The notes below the pieces were generated by a model. The model had not been told where the DNA came from. It saw only the letters and a program-made list of their open reading frames with translations, and made no database searches. From Methylophilaceae bacterium LSUCC0717 (GTDB lineage: Bacteria > Pseudomonadota > Gammaproteobacteria > Burkholderiales > Methylophilaceae), in NCBI GenBank assembly GCA_024919195.1, contig CP103436.1, positions 310,001 to 374,000 of the forward strand: a stretch of 64,000 nucleotides of DNA. Reading direction: 5' to 3'. Made by a program: the position numbers and the translations under genes. Shown piece after piece: positions 1-8,120 of the stretch (within the stretch, counting starts at the first letter, position 1; each line of letters opens with the position of its first letter).

Positions 1-133
1 ACTGGATGAAAAGATCATTGCCGTAATTCAATTCAATTACTTTTCCTGCAAAATTTACTAAATGGGGTTTTGTCCAGTCGTTTTGATGAAGAATATGATT
101 TACTCCATCGATTATTTTAGTTTTTACCATCAT
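1..133 (-). CDS. ubiJ: UbiJ-like SCP2-domain protein, N-terminal part (runs off the window)
   Basis: The first 43 or 44 codons of a minus-strand gene are present; the rest lies beyond base 1. It starts at ATG 133-131, which overlaps the ubiE stop as ATGA, or at the adjacent in-frame ATG at 130. The visible N-terminus reads MVKTKIIDGVNHILHQND and continues into a stretch ending in ELNYGNDLFIQ, typical of the lipid-binding SCP2 domain of UbiJ. UbiJ is an accessory protein of the aerobic ubiquinone biosynthesis complex. The call rests mainly on position directly after ubiE (ubiE-ubiJ-ubiB is a common order) plus weak N-terminal resemblance. Family identity is an inference because the diagnostic part is missing. 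Confidence 0.6.
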   Translation of the reverse strand, partial: MMVKTKIIDGVNHILHQNDWTKPHLVNFAGKVIELNYGNDLFIQ

Positions 134-864
134 GATTTATATCCAGAGTGAACGGCGACTACTCCTGCAGATAAATTGGTGTACGAAGTTTTACAAAACC
201 CAGCTTCATTAAGCATGCGTAACAATGTTTCTTGGTCCGGGTGCATACGAATTGATTCTGCTAAATATTGATAACTTTTTTCATCATTTGCAATTTGCTT
301 ACCAATTTTAGGAATGATCTTAAATGAAAAGAGGTCATAAATTTTTTCAAGTGAGGAGTGAATTTTAGAAAATTCAAGAATCACAATCTGACCTCCTGGC
401 TTGAGACATCTAAGAACTTCGTTTAACACAGACTGTTTATTGGTCATATTTCTTAATCCAAAACCAATACTGACCACATTAAATGAATTGTCAGGGAATG
501 GAATTTGTTCTGCGTTAATGAGCATGGAGGGAATTATTAAGCCATGATCAATAATTTTTTTTTGACCCTCTTCGAGCATGCTTTGATTTATGTCGCTGTG
601 AATGATAGATGCTTTTGGATTCTTTTTTTTGAATAAAATTGATAGATCTCCAGATCCTGCCGCAAGATCTAAAATATGATCATTATCTTTAATAGTGATA
701 TTTGTCGCAACATAGCGCTTCCATAATCGATGAAGCCCAAAAGACATGAGGTCATTCATTAAGTCATATTTGGAAGCAACCGACGAAAAGACTTCTTTGA
801 CTAATGGTTCTTTTTCTTCAATGTCGATTTCACTAAATCCAAAATGCGTTTTATTTTTTTTCAA
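130..864 (-). CDS. ubiE: Ubiquinone/menaquinone biosynthesis C-methyltransferase UbiE
   Basis: A 244-residue class I SAM-dependent methyltransferase that C-methylates the benzoquinol ring in ubiquinone (and demethylmenaquinol) synthesis. The N-terminal block FSSVASKYDLMNDLMSFGLH, the SAM-binding motif ILDLAAGSGDLS and the later VSIGFGLRNM segment are hallmarks of UbiE. Full length matches the family. The start overlaps the end of the DUF971 gene by 14 bases, and the stop overlaps the UbiJ-like start (ATGA), so the three form one translationally coupled minus-strand unit. Confidence is high. Confidence 0.96.
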   Translation of the reverse strand: MKKNKTHFGFSEIDIEEKEPLVKEVFSSVASKYDLMNDLMSFGLHRLWKRYVATNITIKDNDHILDLAAGSGDLSILFKKKNPKASIIHSDINQSMLEEGQKKIIDHGLIIPSMLINAEQIPFPDNSFNVVSIGFGLRNMTNKQSVLNEVLRCLKPGGQIVILEFSKIHSSLEKIYDLFSFKIIPKIGKQIANDEKSYQYLAESIRMHPDQETLLRMLNEAGFCKTSYTNLSAGVVAVHSGYKS

Positions 865-1204
865 AATGTTGTTTTAGTTTTATTTGATAGTCTTGCCATA
901 AAATATCATAATTTGATGCCAATTCATAAAGATAATCCCATGTATACAAGCCCGTGTCATGCCCATCACTGAAAATCAGTTTGACAGCATAATTCCCAAC
1001 AGGCTCAATAGCTTGAATTTCAACATTTTCTTTACCTGTCTGCAATACAGCCTCAGATGGGTGATGCCCTTGAACTTCTGCAGAAGGAGAATAAACTCTC
1101 AAAAACTCAGCTGAGAGCATGCATTCAGTGTTGTTGTTGAAGTTGATTTTTAGAAGCTTTTGATCTTGATGATAATTAATTTCAACAGGGACGGGGGCAG
1201 ACAC
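851..1204 (-). CDS. DUF971 family protein (GBBH-like N-terminal domain)
   Basis: A 117-residue protein with the DUF971 / gamma-butyrobetaine hydroxylase N-terminal-like fold: LLKINFNNNTECMLSAEFLRVYSPSAE is followed by VGNYAVKLIFSDGHD and TGLYTWDYLYEL, the conserved HDTGLYTWDYL-type signature. In eukaryotic hydroxylases this domain binds zinc; the bacterial stand-alone version has no firmly established function, with links to Fe-S protein maturation suggested for some. It precedes ubiE by overlap, an arrangement common in betaproteobacteria. Function remains unassigned. Confidence 0.85.
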   Translation of the reverse strand: MSAPVPVEINYHQDQKLLKINFNNNTECMLSAEFLRVYSPSAEVQGHHPSEAVLQTGKENVEIQAIEPVGNYAVKLIFSDGHDTGLYTWDYLYELASNYDILWQDYQIKLKQHFEKK

Positions 1205-1211
1205 AATAAAA

Positions 1212-2057
1212 CTACATTAAACTTTTTAATTTTTTTAAAGCGTTTTGCTCTATTTGTCTAATTCTTTCTGCAGACACACCTAGCTCATCAGCTAATTCAT
1301 GGAGTGTTTTAGATTTTTCTTCATTTAACCATCTAGATTCTAGAACGTAACGACTTCGCTCATCAATCGATTTAATCGCATTAGATAATGCTGAAAGATT
1401 ATTAGATTCAGACTCTTTAGAAATTAACTGTTTGACTGGGTCTGCGTTTTCATCTTGCAAATAAGATATGGGGCGAAATACTTCATCTTCATTATCTTCA
1501 TCTTGGTAGTCAAGAGCGATTTCATTACCGTTAAAACGATATTCCATTTCTTTGACATCGGATTCTTTTACATTTAACTCTTTTGCTATTTCTTTGATTT
1601 CCTCTTGCTTGAGGGGTTGTAATGTTTTTTTCATGCTGCGGAGATTAAAGAATAATTTTCTTTGAGCCTTGGTAGTGGCTGTTTTAACCAAACGCCAATT
1701 ACGGACGACAAACTCCTGAATTTCTGCCTTGATCCAGTACATCGCAAATGAGACCAGCCTGACCCCTCGAGATGGATCAAATCTTTTCACAGCCTTCATT
1801 AAACCAATATTTCCTTCTTGGACAAGGTCTGCCTGATTTAAACCATAACCTGAATAGGAGCGAGCAATTTTTATTACCAGCCTTAAATGAGACATAATTA
1901 ATTGTCGAGCCGCATTAAGATCATTTTCTTCATGTAGTTTTTTTGCTAAATTCATCTCTTCTTGTTCGGTAAGCAAAGGAATCGCCTGTACCTGCTGTTG
2001 GTACAAGTCAAAGCTATCCAAAGACGGACTTAAAGGTATGGTTAAAGCGTTATTCAT
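1212..2057 (-). CDS. rpoH: RNA polymerase heat-shock sigma factor RpoH (sigma-32)
   Basis: A 281-residue sigma-70 family factor. Region 2 (about residues 52-120) includes the core-binding segment DLVQEGNIGLMKAVKRFDP and the -10 recognition helix FAMYWIKAEIQEFVVRNWRLVK. The exact RpoH box QRKLFFNLR lies at residues 132-140 and separates it from RpoD and RpoS. Region 4 ends with a helix-turn-helix (LADELGVSAERIRQIEQNALKKLK). It directs transcription of heat-shock genes, presumably including grpE-dnaK-dnaJ in this window. Its promoter carries a perfect CIRCE operator, so it is probably repressed by HrcA. It sits beside ftsX-ftsE-ftsY as in many proteobacteria. Confidence 0.97.
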   Translation of the reverse strand: MNNALTIPLSPSLDSFDLYQQQVQAIPLLTEQEEMNLAKKLHEENDLNAARQLIMSHLRLVIKIARSYSGYGLNQADLVQEGNIGLMKAVKRFDPSRGVRLVSFAMYWIKAEIQEFVVRNWRLVKTATTKAQRKLFFNLRSMKKTLQPLKQEEIKEIAKELNVKESDVKEMEYRFNGNEIALDYQDEDNEDEVFRPISYLQDENADPVKQLISKESESNNLSALSNAIKSIDERSRYVLESRWLNEEKSKTLHELADELGVSAERIRQIEQNALKKLKSLM

Positions 2058-2088
2058 AAAAATAATTTCCTTAATATCTTATGTTATT

Positions 2089-2115
2089 TTAGCACTCTAT
2101 AACTAAGAGTGCTAA
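2089..2115. promoter_or_regulatory. CIRCE operator (HrcA binding site) on the rpoH promoter
   Basis: A perfect inverted repeat: TTAGCACTC (2089-2097), a 9-base spacer, GAGTGCTAA (2107-2115). This matches the established CIRCE consensus at all 18 arm positions with the canonical N9 spacing. It lies 32-58 bases upstream of the rpoH start codon and abuts the predicted -10 element, the position expected for a repressor that blocks initiation. A complete hrcA gene is encoded at 27979-28986. Confidence 0.96.
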
Positions 2116-2143
2116 TTTTAGATAAAAGTTCACTTAAAATCAA
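2115..2143 (-). promoter_or_regulatory. Predicted sigma-70-type promoter of rpoH
   Basis: On the minus strand TTGATT (2143-2138), a 17-base spacer and TAAAAT (2120-2115) form a near-consensus vegetative promoter. The last T of the -10 is the first base of the CIRCE element, so the start of transcription would fall inside the operator. This is read from sequence only; no transcript data. Confidence 0.75.
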
Positions 2144-2147
2144 TGAT

Positions 2148-3056
2148 TTAACTATTATTTTTTACTTTTGATAGGGTGCGATTTGTAGAAAAATATGAGG
2201 CGAGCCAACCGATGACAATAGTAAGCATTATCATTGCCAAATAATGAGTGATGAGTAAATCATTAATGGAAATATTGAAGCCGAGGATAGACTCGATAAC
2301 GTAGGCATAATAGTTAAAAATAAAGATCATTAACTTGATGATCGCTATTGCGACAATTGCCCCGCCGATTCCATAAAATATTCCTGTATAAAGGAAAGGC
2401 CGTCTAATAAACGCATTTGATGCTCCAATGAGCTTGCTGACTTCTATTTCATCTTTAAATGATAAAGCTTGCAATCTGATGGTATTGCCGATAATGACAG
2501 CCAATACACTTAATAATAGGATTCCTAAAAAGTTAATAATGAGTTCACCTAAAGATAAAATGGAATTCAGTTTATTCACCCAAGCAGAGTCCAATAAAAC
2601 ATCGTCTATGATGGCAAATTCTTTCAGTTCTTTGACAAGGTAATCAATTTCATTTTCATCCAATGTTGCTAAGGATAAGTAGAAACTATCCGGTAGTGGG
2701 TTTTTTTCAATCAGGCTATCCCCATCAATCATAATTTTTTTCTGTAATTTAACCCAAGCGTCTTCTTTTTTTTCAAAGGTAATTTTACTAACAATGGGTT
2801 GCTCTTTCAGGAAGCTGGTAAACGTTTTAAGGTCATCATCTTTATACTCGTTTATTAAAAAGATGCTTATTTCCGCAGAGTATTCAATTTGTGAAGAGGC
2901 TTGCTTTATATTTTCCAAAAATAGTAGTGCAGACATCGGCAGGCAGGTTGTGATGCCAATAATGAGAAACATCACCAGACTTGCAGCCTTGGCATAAAAT
3001 AATCGGCGTAAAGCCACTTTAAATGCTTCGATGTGATTAAGCAGGTAGTTGATCAT
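2148..3056 (-). CDS. ftsX: Cell division protein FtsX (ABC transporter-like permease)
   Basis: A 302-residue inner-membrane protein with four hydrophobic segments: one near the N-terminus (SLVMFLIIGITTCLPMSALL) and three in the C-terminal half, with a periplasmic domain of roughly 120 residues between the first and second. FtsX pairs with FtsE and activates peptidoglycan hydrolysis at the septum through EnvC/NlpD-type amidase activators; a NlpD-like protein is encoded at 57000. Its start overlaps the end of ftsE by 20 bases. Confidence 0.95.
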   Translation of the reverse strand: MINYLLNHIEAFKVALRRLFYAKAASLVMFLIIGITTCLPMSALLFLENIKQASSQIEYSAEISIFLINEYKDDDLKTFTSFLKEQPIVSKITFEKKEDAWVKLQKKIMIDGDSLIEKNPLPDSFYLSLATLDENEIDYLVKELKEFAIIDDVLLDSAWVNKLNSILSLGELIINFLGILLLSVLAVIIGNTIRLQALSFKDEIEVSKLIGASNAFIRRPFLYTGIFYGIGGAIVAIAIIKLMIFIFNYYAYVIESILGFNISINDLLITHYLAMIMLTIVIGWLASYFSTNRTLSKVKNNS

Positions 3057-3717
3057 AAGGCTGTTGATTTAATTTGAGTTGTCCGTTTTCAAGATGTATA
3101 TGTTTAAAGCGCATAGGAATATTTGGTAGCTCGTGAGTTGAGATAATTACTGTAACCCCGACTTGTTGAAAGCTGAAAAAAATATTCATAATGTCGTTTG
3201 CGTAACCTTTGTCTAGGTTTCCTGTTGGCTCATCGGCAATAATAATACTCGGACGACACACAATCGCTCTTGCTATAGCCAAACGCTGTTGCTCTCCACC
3301 TGATAAAGTAATGGGCATCATTCTTTCTTTATTAAGAAGTCCCACTTTATCAAGAGCAGCCCTAATCCTTTTTTCTGCTTCCTCACCAAAGATATTGTTG
3401 ACCGCTAAGGGCAGGGCCACATTTTCATAGCAGTTGCGGTCATACAATAACTTATGATCTTGAAACACCATGCCAAACTTCTTTCTGATCCTATTGAGCG
3501 TATTATCTTTTGCTTGTGCAAGATTAAAATTTTCAAAGATGACTGTTCCTGATGATGGTTTTTCAATAGAGGATAGTACTTTTAGGAGTGTTGATTTGCC
3601 GGCACCAGAAGCTCCGGTAACAAACACTAGCTCTCCAGGAAGTATTTCAAAGCTTACATTCTGAAGCGCCTCTTGATAACCAGGATACCTTTTATATACT
3701 TGATCAAAGCGTATCAT
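3037..3717 (-). CDS. ftsE: Cell division ATP-binding protein FtsE
   Basis: A 226-residue ABC ATPase. Walker A GASGAGKS is at residues 35-42, the ABC signature LSGGEQQR and Walker B IIIADEPTGNLD follow, and a switch histidine occurs in STHE. It powers FtsX in the divisome-linked control of septal hydrolases. The start overlaps the ftsY stop by 4 bases and the end overlaps ftsX, so ftsY-ftsE-ftsX is one coupled unit. Confidence 0.96.
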   Translation of the reverse strand: MIRFDQVYKRYPGYQEALQNVSFEILPGELVFVTGASGAGKSTLLKVLSSIEKPSSGTVIFENFNLAQAKDNTLNRIRKKFGMVFQDHKLLYDRNCYENVALPLAVNNIFGEEAEKRIRAALDKVGLLNKERMMPITLSGGEQQRLAIARAIVCRPSIIIADEPTGNLDKGYANDIMNIFFSFQQVGVTVIISTHELPNIPMRFKHIHLENGQLKLNQQPYDQLPA

Positions 3718-4868
3718 TCCAGCATTCCCTCTGCATAATCTTCAGCACTAAATATTTTAAGGTCATCAATTTTCTCCCCAACACCAATAAATCTTAAGGG
3801 TATCGGCTGTTCTTTTGCTATCGCCGCAACAATTCCTCCCTTAGCTGTGCCATCAAGTTTAGTCATGATTAATCCGGTTAATGAAACAGCCTCATTGAAA
3901 ACTTTTATTTGATTGATGGCATTTTGACCTGTATTAGCATCTAAAACTAAGATGGTTTCATGTGGAGCTGTTTCGTCGAATTTCTGAATAACTTTTTTGA
4001 TTTTAGCCAGTTCATCTATGAGGTGTTTTTGAGTTGGGAGTCGACCAGCAGTATCAGCAATAACAATATCTATTCCCTTAGCTTTAGCTGATTGCATTGC
4101 ATCAAAAATAACCGCACTTGGATCTCCGGTGTCTTGAGATATTACGGTGACGTTGTTTCGATCGCCCCAAACTTGAAGTTGTTCTTTTGCTGCGGCACGG
4201 AAAGTATCACCAGCCGCAATTAGAACACTCTTACCTTCATCTAATAGTAGTTTAGTTAATTTACCAATGGTGGTCGTTTTACCAGCACCATTAACCCCTA
4301 CAACCAGAATCACGAAAGGTGTGGTTTCAATATGAATTAATGGTTTTTCTATTTGCTGCAGAAGCTCCGATAGGATTTTTTTAAGCAAATTTTTTAATTG
4401 TGCTCCATCCTCTAACTTTTCCTTTTTTACCCTGTCTTTTAATTCAGTAATAATTTGTTGCGTGGCTGCGTAACCAACATCCGCTGCAATCAAAGTCATT
4501 TCAAGTTCGTCATAAAATTCTTGATCAATTTTTTTCGTAAATGATAAAGCAGACAAATTGTCACTAATGGCATCTCTTGTTTTTTTTAGACCTTGCTTAA
4601 TTTTTTCAGCAAATGAAAGCTTTTCTTCTTTTTTAGGCGTTTCTTCTTGATCTTTTAAAGGCTTTGTTTCAATTTTTTTAGCTGGTTTTAATTGTGCTGT
4701 TTCATTTTTAGGTTTGATTTTTTTATTTGACTCTTTTTTTTCTGTTTTTGGTTTTGTAACAGTAGATTTTTTAGGCTCTGTTTTGGGCTTGGTTGTTTTT
4801 TTGACAGGTTTGGAATCAGTTTTCTTTGATTCATCACCTTTAAAAAGTTTTTTTAGGAAATCAAACAT
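3714..4868 (-). CDS. ftsY: Signal recognition particle receptor FtsY
   Basis: A 384-residue SRP receptor GTPase that docks ribosome-SRP complexes at the inner membrane. Residues 1 to about 95 form a highly charged, Lys/Glu/Thr-rich linker (A domain) after a short amphipathic start MFDFLKKLFKGDE. The NG domain follows, with the G1 loop GVNGAGKTTT at 191-200, then GDTFRAAAKEQL, DTAGR and TKLDGTAKGG. Length and motif order are normal. First gene of the minus-strand ftsY-ftsE-ftsX unit, divergent from the M16 peptidase genes. Confidence 0.97.
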   Translation of the reverse strand: MFDFLKKLFKGDESKKTDSKPVKKTTKPKTEPKKSTVTKPKTEKKESNKKIKPKNETAQLKPAKKIETKPLKDQEETPKKEEKLSFAEKIKQGLKKTRDAISDNLSALSFTKKIDQEFYDELEMTLIAADVGYAATQQIITELKDRVKKEKLEDGAQLKNLLKKILSELLQQIEKPLIHIETTPFVILVVGVNGAGKTTTIGKLTKLLLDEGKSVLIAAGDTFRAAAKEQLQVWGDRNNVTVISQDTGDPSAVIFDAMQSAKAKGIDIVIADTAGRLPTQKHLIDELAKIKKVIQKFDETAPHETILVLDANTGQNAINQIKVFNEAVSLTGLIMTKLDGTAKGGIVAAIAKEQPIPLRFIGVGEKIDDLKIFSAEDYAEGMLE

Positions 4869-4958
4869 AATTTCTTTATGATGTGAGCGAACTTACTTTA
4901 TGTTTAACGGTCATTGATAATGATTATAGCAAACATTAACCTCTATCATTTCAATATT

Positions 4959-6275
4959 ATGCGAATTTTATTAAGTCTTTTTTCATTATTATTTTGTTTT
5001 TCACTCTCAGCCGCTGCTCAAGAATTAAAACTTGAGAATGGCATGAGAATTATTGTTAATGAAGATCATAGAGCTCCTGTTGTCGTTTCACAAGTTTGGT
5101 ATCAAGCAGGTAGTATCGATGAAGTCAATGGCAAAACAGGTGTGGCTCACGTATTAGAGCACATGATGTTTAAGGGCACCAAGTCAACTAAGCCTGGCGA
5201 ATTTTCAGAAATTATTGCTCGTGCGGGCGGTAGAGAAAATGCTTTTACTGGCACTGACTACACATGCTACTTTCAAACAATGGAGAAATCTCAGCTAGAA
5301 CTGTCATTTAAAATGGAATCGGATCGCATGCAAAATCTTGTGATCTCAGCAGAAGAGTTTGACAAAGAAATTAAGGTTGTCATGGAAGAACGTCGCTGGA
5401 GAACTGAAGATAAACCTGAAGGAAAATTAAATGAAACTTTTAATGCGTTAGCATTTAAGGCACATCCTTATGGAAGACCAATTGTTGGGTGGATGAATGA
5501 TTTAGAATCCATGACCTATGAAGATGCATTGGAGTGGTATAACAATTGGTATGCACCGAACAACGCAATATTGGTTGTCTCTGGCGATGTAAACCCAACA
5601 GAAGTTTTTGATTTAGCAAAGAAATATTTTGCCAAATTGCCGTCCAAGGAAACACCTTCTAGAAAACCACAGGTAGAGCCAGTTCAAAAAGGAATGGTCC
5701 GCGCTGAACTGAAAGCGGCAAGCAAATTACCCATGCTCCAAATGGGTTATAAGGTTCCATTGCTAAGCAAACAAGATGTTAACAACGATACAACCGCATT
5801 TGCCTTGGAAGTTCTTGCTGGTGTTTTATCGGGAACCTCAACAGCCAGAATACAAAAAGAATTAGTGCAGTCTGGCAAATCACTCAGTGCTTATGCAAGT
5901 TACCCAATGTTATCAAGAGGAGATGTTGGAACTTTTGAATTTGTTGTGACCTTAAATAATGGTGTTGAGGTTAATGATGTTGAAAATATTATTAAGGCAG
6001 AATTAAAAAAAATAGCTAATGAAGGCGTTACTGATCAAGAATTAGCTCGCGTGAAAGCTAACGTGATTGCAGGCGATGTTTATGAAAAGGATTCAATGTT
6101 CTATCAAGCGATGATTATCGGCCAGCTTGAAACAATGGGCTACTCGTATAAGATCAAAGATGATTACATTGAAAATATCAAAAAGATTACATCTGATGAC
6201 GTTAAAAAGGTTGTTAAGGAATTTTTTAAAGATGATACTTTAACGGTTGTTCATCTGAAACCAGAATCGGTTTAG
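4959..6275 (+). CDS. M16 family zinc metallopeptidase (catalytically competent partner)
   Basis: A 438-residue periplasmic peptidase of the pitrilysin/insulinase family. I start it at ATG 4959 because this gives a clean signal peptide (MRILLSLFSLLFCFSLSAAA). An upstream in-frame TTG at 4914 would bury that signal. The inverted zinc motif HVLEH (H64, E67, H68) is intact and the third ligand lies in VVMEER near residue 144. Two M16 lobes are visible, with WYNNWYAPNNAILVVSGD joining them. It pairs with the following gene, which lacks the motif. Substrate unknown. Confidence 0.92.
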   Translation: MRILLSLFSLLFCFSLSAAAQELKLENGMRIIVNEDHRAPVVVSQVWYQAGSIDEVNGKTGVAHVLEHMMFKGTKSTKPGEFSEIIARAGGRENAFTGTDYTCYFQTMEKSQLELSFKMESDRMQNLVISAEEFDKEIKVVMEERRWRTEDKPEGKLNETFNALAFKAHPYGRPIVGWMNDLESMTYEDALEWYNNWYAPNNAILVVSGDVNPTEVFDLAKKYFAKLPSKETPSRKPQVEPVQKGMVRAELKAASKLPMLQMGYKVPLLSKQDVNNDTTAFALEVLAGVLSGTSTARIQKELVQSGKSLSAYASYPMLSRGDVGTFEFVVTLNNGVEVNDVENIIKAELKKIANEGVTDQELARVKANVIAGDVYEKDSMFYQAMIIGQLETMGYSYKIKDDYIENIKKITSDDVKKVVKEFFKDDTLTVVHLKPESV

Positions 6276-6293
6276 GTCAAACTTAGGAGTTTT

Positions 6294-7583
6294 ATGAGAG
6301 TTTTATTATCAATTTTTTGTTTATTTTTTTCATCGATTCTTTATGCAAATATCAACATCGATTTCTGGAAGACAGAAAATGGAGTCAGAGTGTATTTTGT
6401 CGAATCTCATGAGCTACCAATTGTTGATATCAAAATTAACTTTGATGCTGGTTCAGCAAGAGATCCCAAGGGACAATATGGCGTTGCTAACCTGACTAAT
6501 TACTTAATGTTACTTGGCGCAGGTGATTTGGACGAAAATCAGATAAGTAATCGTTTTTCTGACATCGGGGCTACCCTTGGAGGTGGCATCGACCGCGATC
6601 ATGCACAGCTTTCAATTAGAACTTTATCTGATAAAAAAATATTTTCTCAGGCACTAGATACTTTTAAGCTTGTGCTGACAAAACCATCCTTTGCGGATGA
6701 TGTTTTTGAGCGCGAGAAAAAGAGTACATTATCTTTAATTGATCAATCAAAAACTCAGCCTGATTCATTGGGTAAAAATGCATTTTCTAAAGCACTCTAT
6801 GGAGACCACCCATACAGCTACCCTGAAGAGGGACTTGCTGAATCAGTATCAAAGTTAACTCGGAATAATATTATTGATTTTTACAATCAGTTCTACTCCT
6901 CTCAAAACGCATCTATTGTGATTGTTGGAGATTTAAGTAAAACTGAAGCAGAAAAAGTTGTCAATGATCTAACATCACATCTAAAAGACTATGGACATGC
7001 TCCAATTCCTGAGGTGGTAGAAAATGAGCCCCAAAATGTTTCGATAGAGCACCCAGCACAGCAGGCCCATTTGTTTTATGGAATGCCTTCAATGGTGAGA
7101 TTAGATAAAGACTTCTATCCTTTATATGTTGGCAATTACATTGTTGGAGGTGGCGGTTTTGTTTCTCGTCTGACTGGGGAGGTCAGAGAGAAAAATGGGT
7201 TAGTTTACAGCGTGTACTCTTACTTCATGCCCTTAACTCAAAAGGGGCCTTTTCAAATTGGCTTGCAGACTAAAAAATCTCAAATGAATGATGCTCTCAA
7301 ATTGGTGAATCAGGTAATGAAGGATTTTATTGAAAAAGGACCAACCAAGGAAGAATTAAAAGATGCGAAGATGAATTTAATTGGTGGATTCCCTTTAAGA
7401 CTCGATAGTAATAAAAAAATCGCTGAGTATATTTCCATGATGGCTATCTATAATTACCCCATTGATTATCTTGAAAGCTTCGCTAAAAATATTGATAAGG
7501 TAACCATCGAAGATATTAAAGATGCTTTTCAAAGAAGGATAGATATGTCAAGATTCTCAACAGTTATTGTTGGGAATTCTTAA
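6294..7583 (+). CDS. M16 family peptidase-like protein, zinc motif lost
   Basis: A 429-residue homologue of the preceding gene with a signal peptide (MRVLLSIFCLFFSSILYA). Where the partner has HVLEH this protein has NLTNY (66-70), so all catalytic zinc residues are gone. It retains the glycine-rich loop in YIVGGGGFVSRLTGEVREKNGLVYSVYS. In two-subunit M16 systems an active and an inactive subunit form a heterodimer, with the glycine-rich loop of the inactive one helping to hold substrate; that is the likely arrangement here. The stop TAA is directly followed by the presumed rsmD start. Confidence 0.9.
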   Translation: MRVLLSIFCLFFSSILYANINIDFWKTENGVRVYFVESHELPIVDIKINFDAGSARDPKGQYGVANLTNYLMLLGAGDLDENQISNRFSDIGATLGGGIDRDHAQLSIRTLSDKKIFSQALDTFKLVLTKPSFADDVFEREKKSTLSLIDQSKTQPDSLGKNAFSKALYGDHPYSYPEEGLAESVSKLTRNNIIDFYNQFYSSQNASIVIVGDLSKTEAEKVVNDLTSHLKDYGHAPIPEVVENEPQNVSIEHPAQQAHLFYGMPSMVRLDKDFYPLYVGNYIVGGGGFVSRLTGEVREKNGLVYSVYSYFMPLTQKGPFQIGLQTKKSQMNDALKLVNQVMKDFIEKGPTKEELKDAKMNLIGGFPLRLDSNKKIAEYISMMAIYNYPIDYLESFAKNIDKVTIEDIKDAFQRRIDMSRFSTVIVGNS

Positions 7584-8120
7584 ATCACAAGCTCAGTTAA
7601 AATTATTGCAGGGTCATTAAAAGGGAGAAATATTTCTTTTCATGACAATGAAAATACAAGGCCTACCTTAGGAAGGGTCAAAGAAACCCTATTTAATTGG
7701 TTGACTCCCTTCATTGATGGAGCCACTTGTCTTGATTTATTTGCAGGCTCTGGAAGTTTAGGTTTTGAAGCCATATCAAGAGGCGCACAGGCATGCCAAT
7801 TTATAGATCAGTCAAAAGCAAACATTGAGCAAATTAATTTAAACATCAAATCACTTCACATCACAAATTGCACAACTGAGATTTCTGAGGCATATAAATA
7901 CGTAACGCATACTGACCAAAGATATGATATCGTTTTTTTTGACCCCCCTTACAAATCTAATTGTTATGATTGGCTAGACCTGGCATTAGAAAAATTATTA
8001 AAACCTGACGGTATAATATACATCGAATCCGCAACTAAAATTGAATTAGAGAGTTTATGTATGATTCGTGAAAAAAAGACCAAAACTTTGTTTTATGGAA
8101 TTTATAAATATGATCGATAA
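7584..8120 (+). CDS. rsmD: 16S rRNA (guanine(966)-N(2))-methyltransferase RsmD, non-canonical start
   Basis: SAM-dependent methyltransferase acting on G966 of 16S rRNA. Motifs: LDLFAGSGSLGFEAISRGA (SAM site), FIDQS, and the catalytic DPPY in IVFFDPPYKS. The conserved RsmD N-terminus (VKIIAGSLKGRNI, then RPTLGRVKETLFNWL) is encoded in frame upstream of the first canonical start, TTG 7701. There is no ATG, GTG or TTG between the stop at 7581-7583 and 7701. The reading frame must therefore begin at a rare codon; ATC 7584, directly after the M16 stop and 8 bases past a GGGA, is the best candidate (ATT at 7602 or 7605 are alternatives). Full length would be about 178 residues, normal for RsmD. The 3' end overlaps coaD by 11 bases. 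Confidence 0.85.
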   Translation: MTSSVKIIAGSLKGRNISFHDNENTRPTLGRVKETLFNWLTPFIDGATCLDLFAGSGSLGFEAISRGAQACQFIDQSKANIEQINLNIKSLHITNCTTEISEAYKYVTHTDQRYDIVFFDPPYKSNCYDWLDLALEKLLKPDGIIYIESATKIELESLCMIREKKTKTLFYGIYKYDR

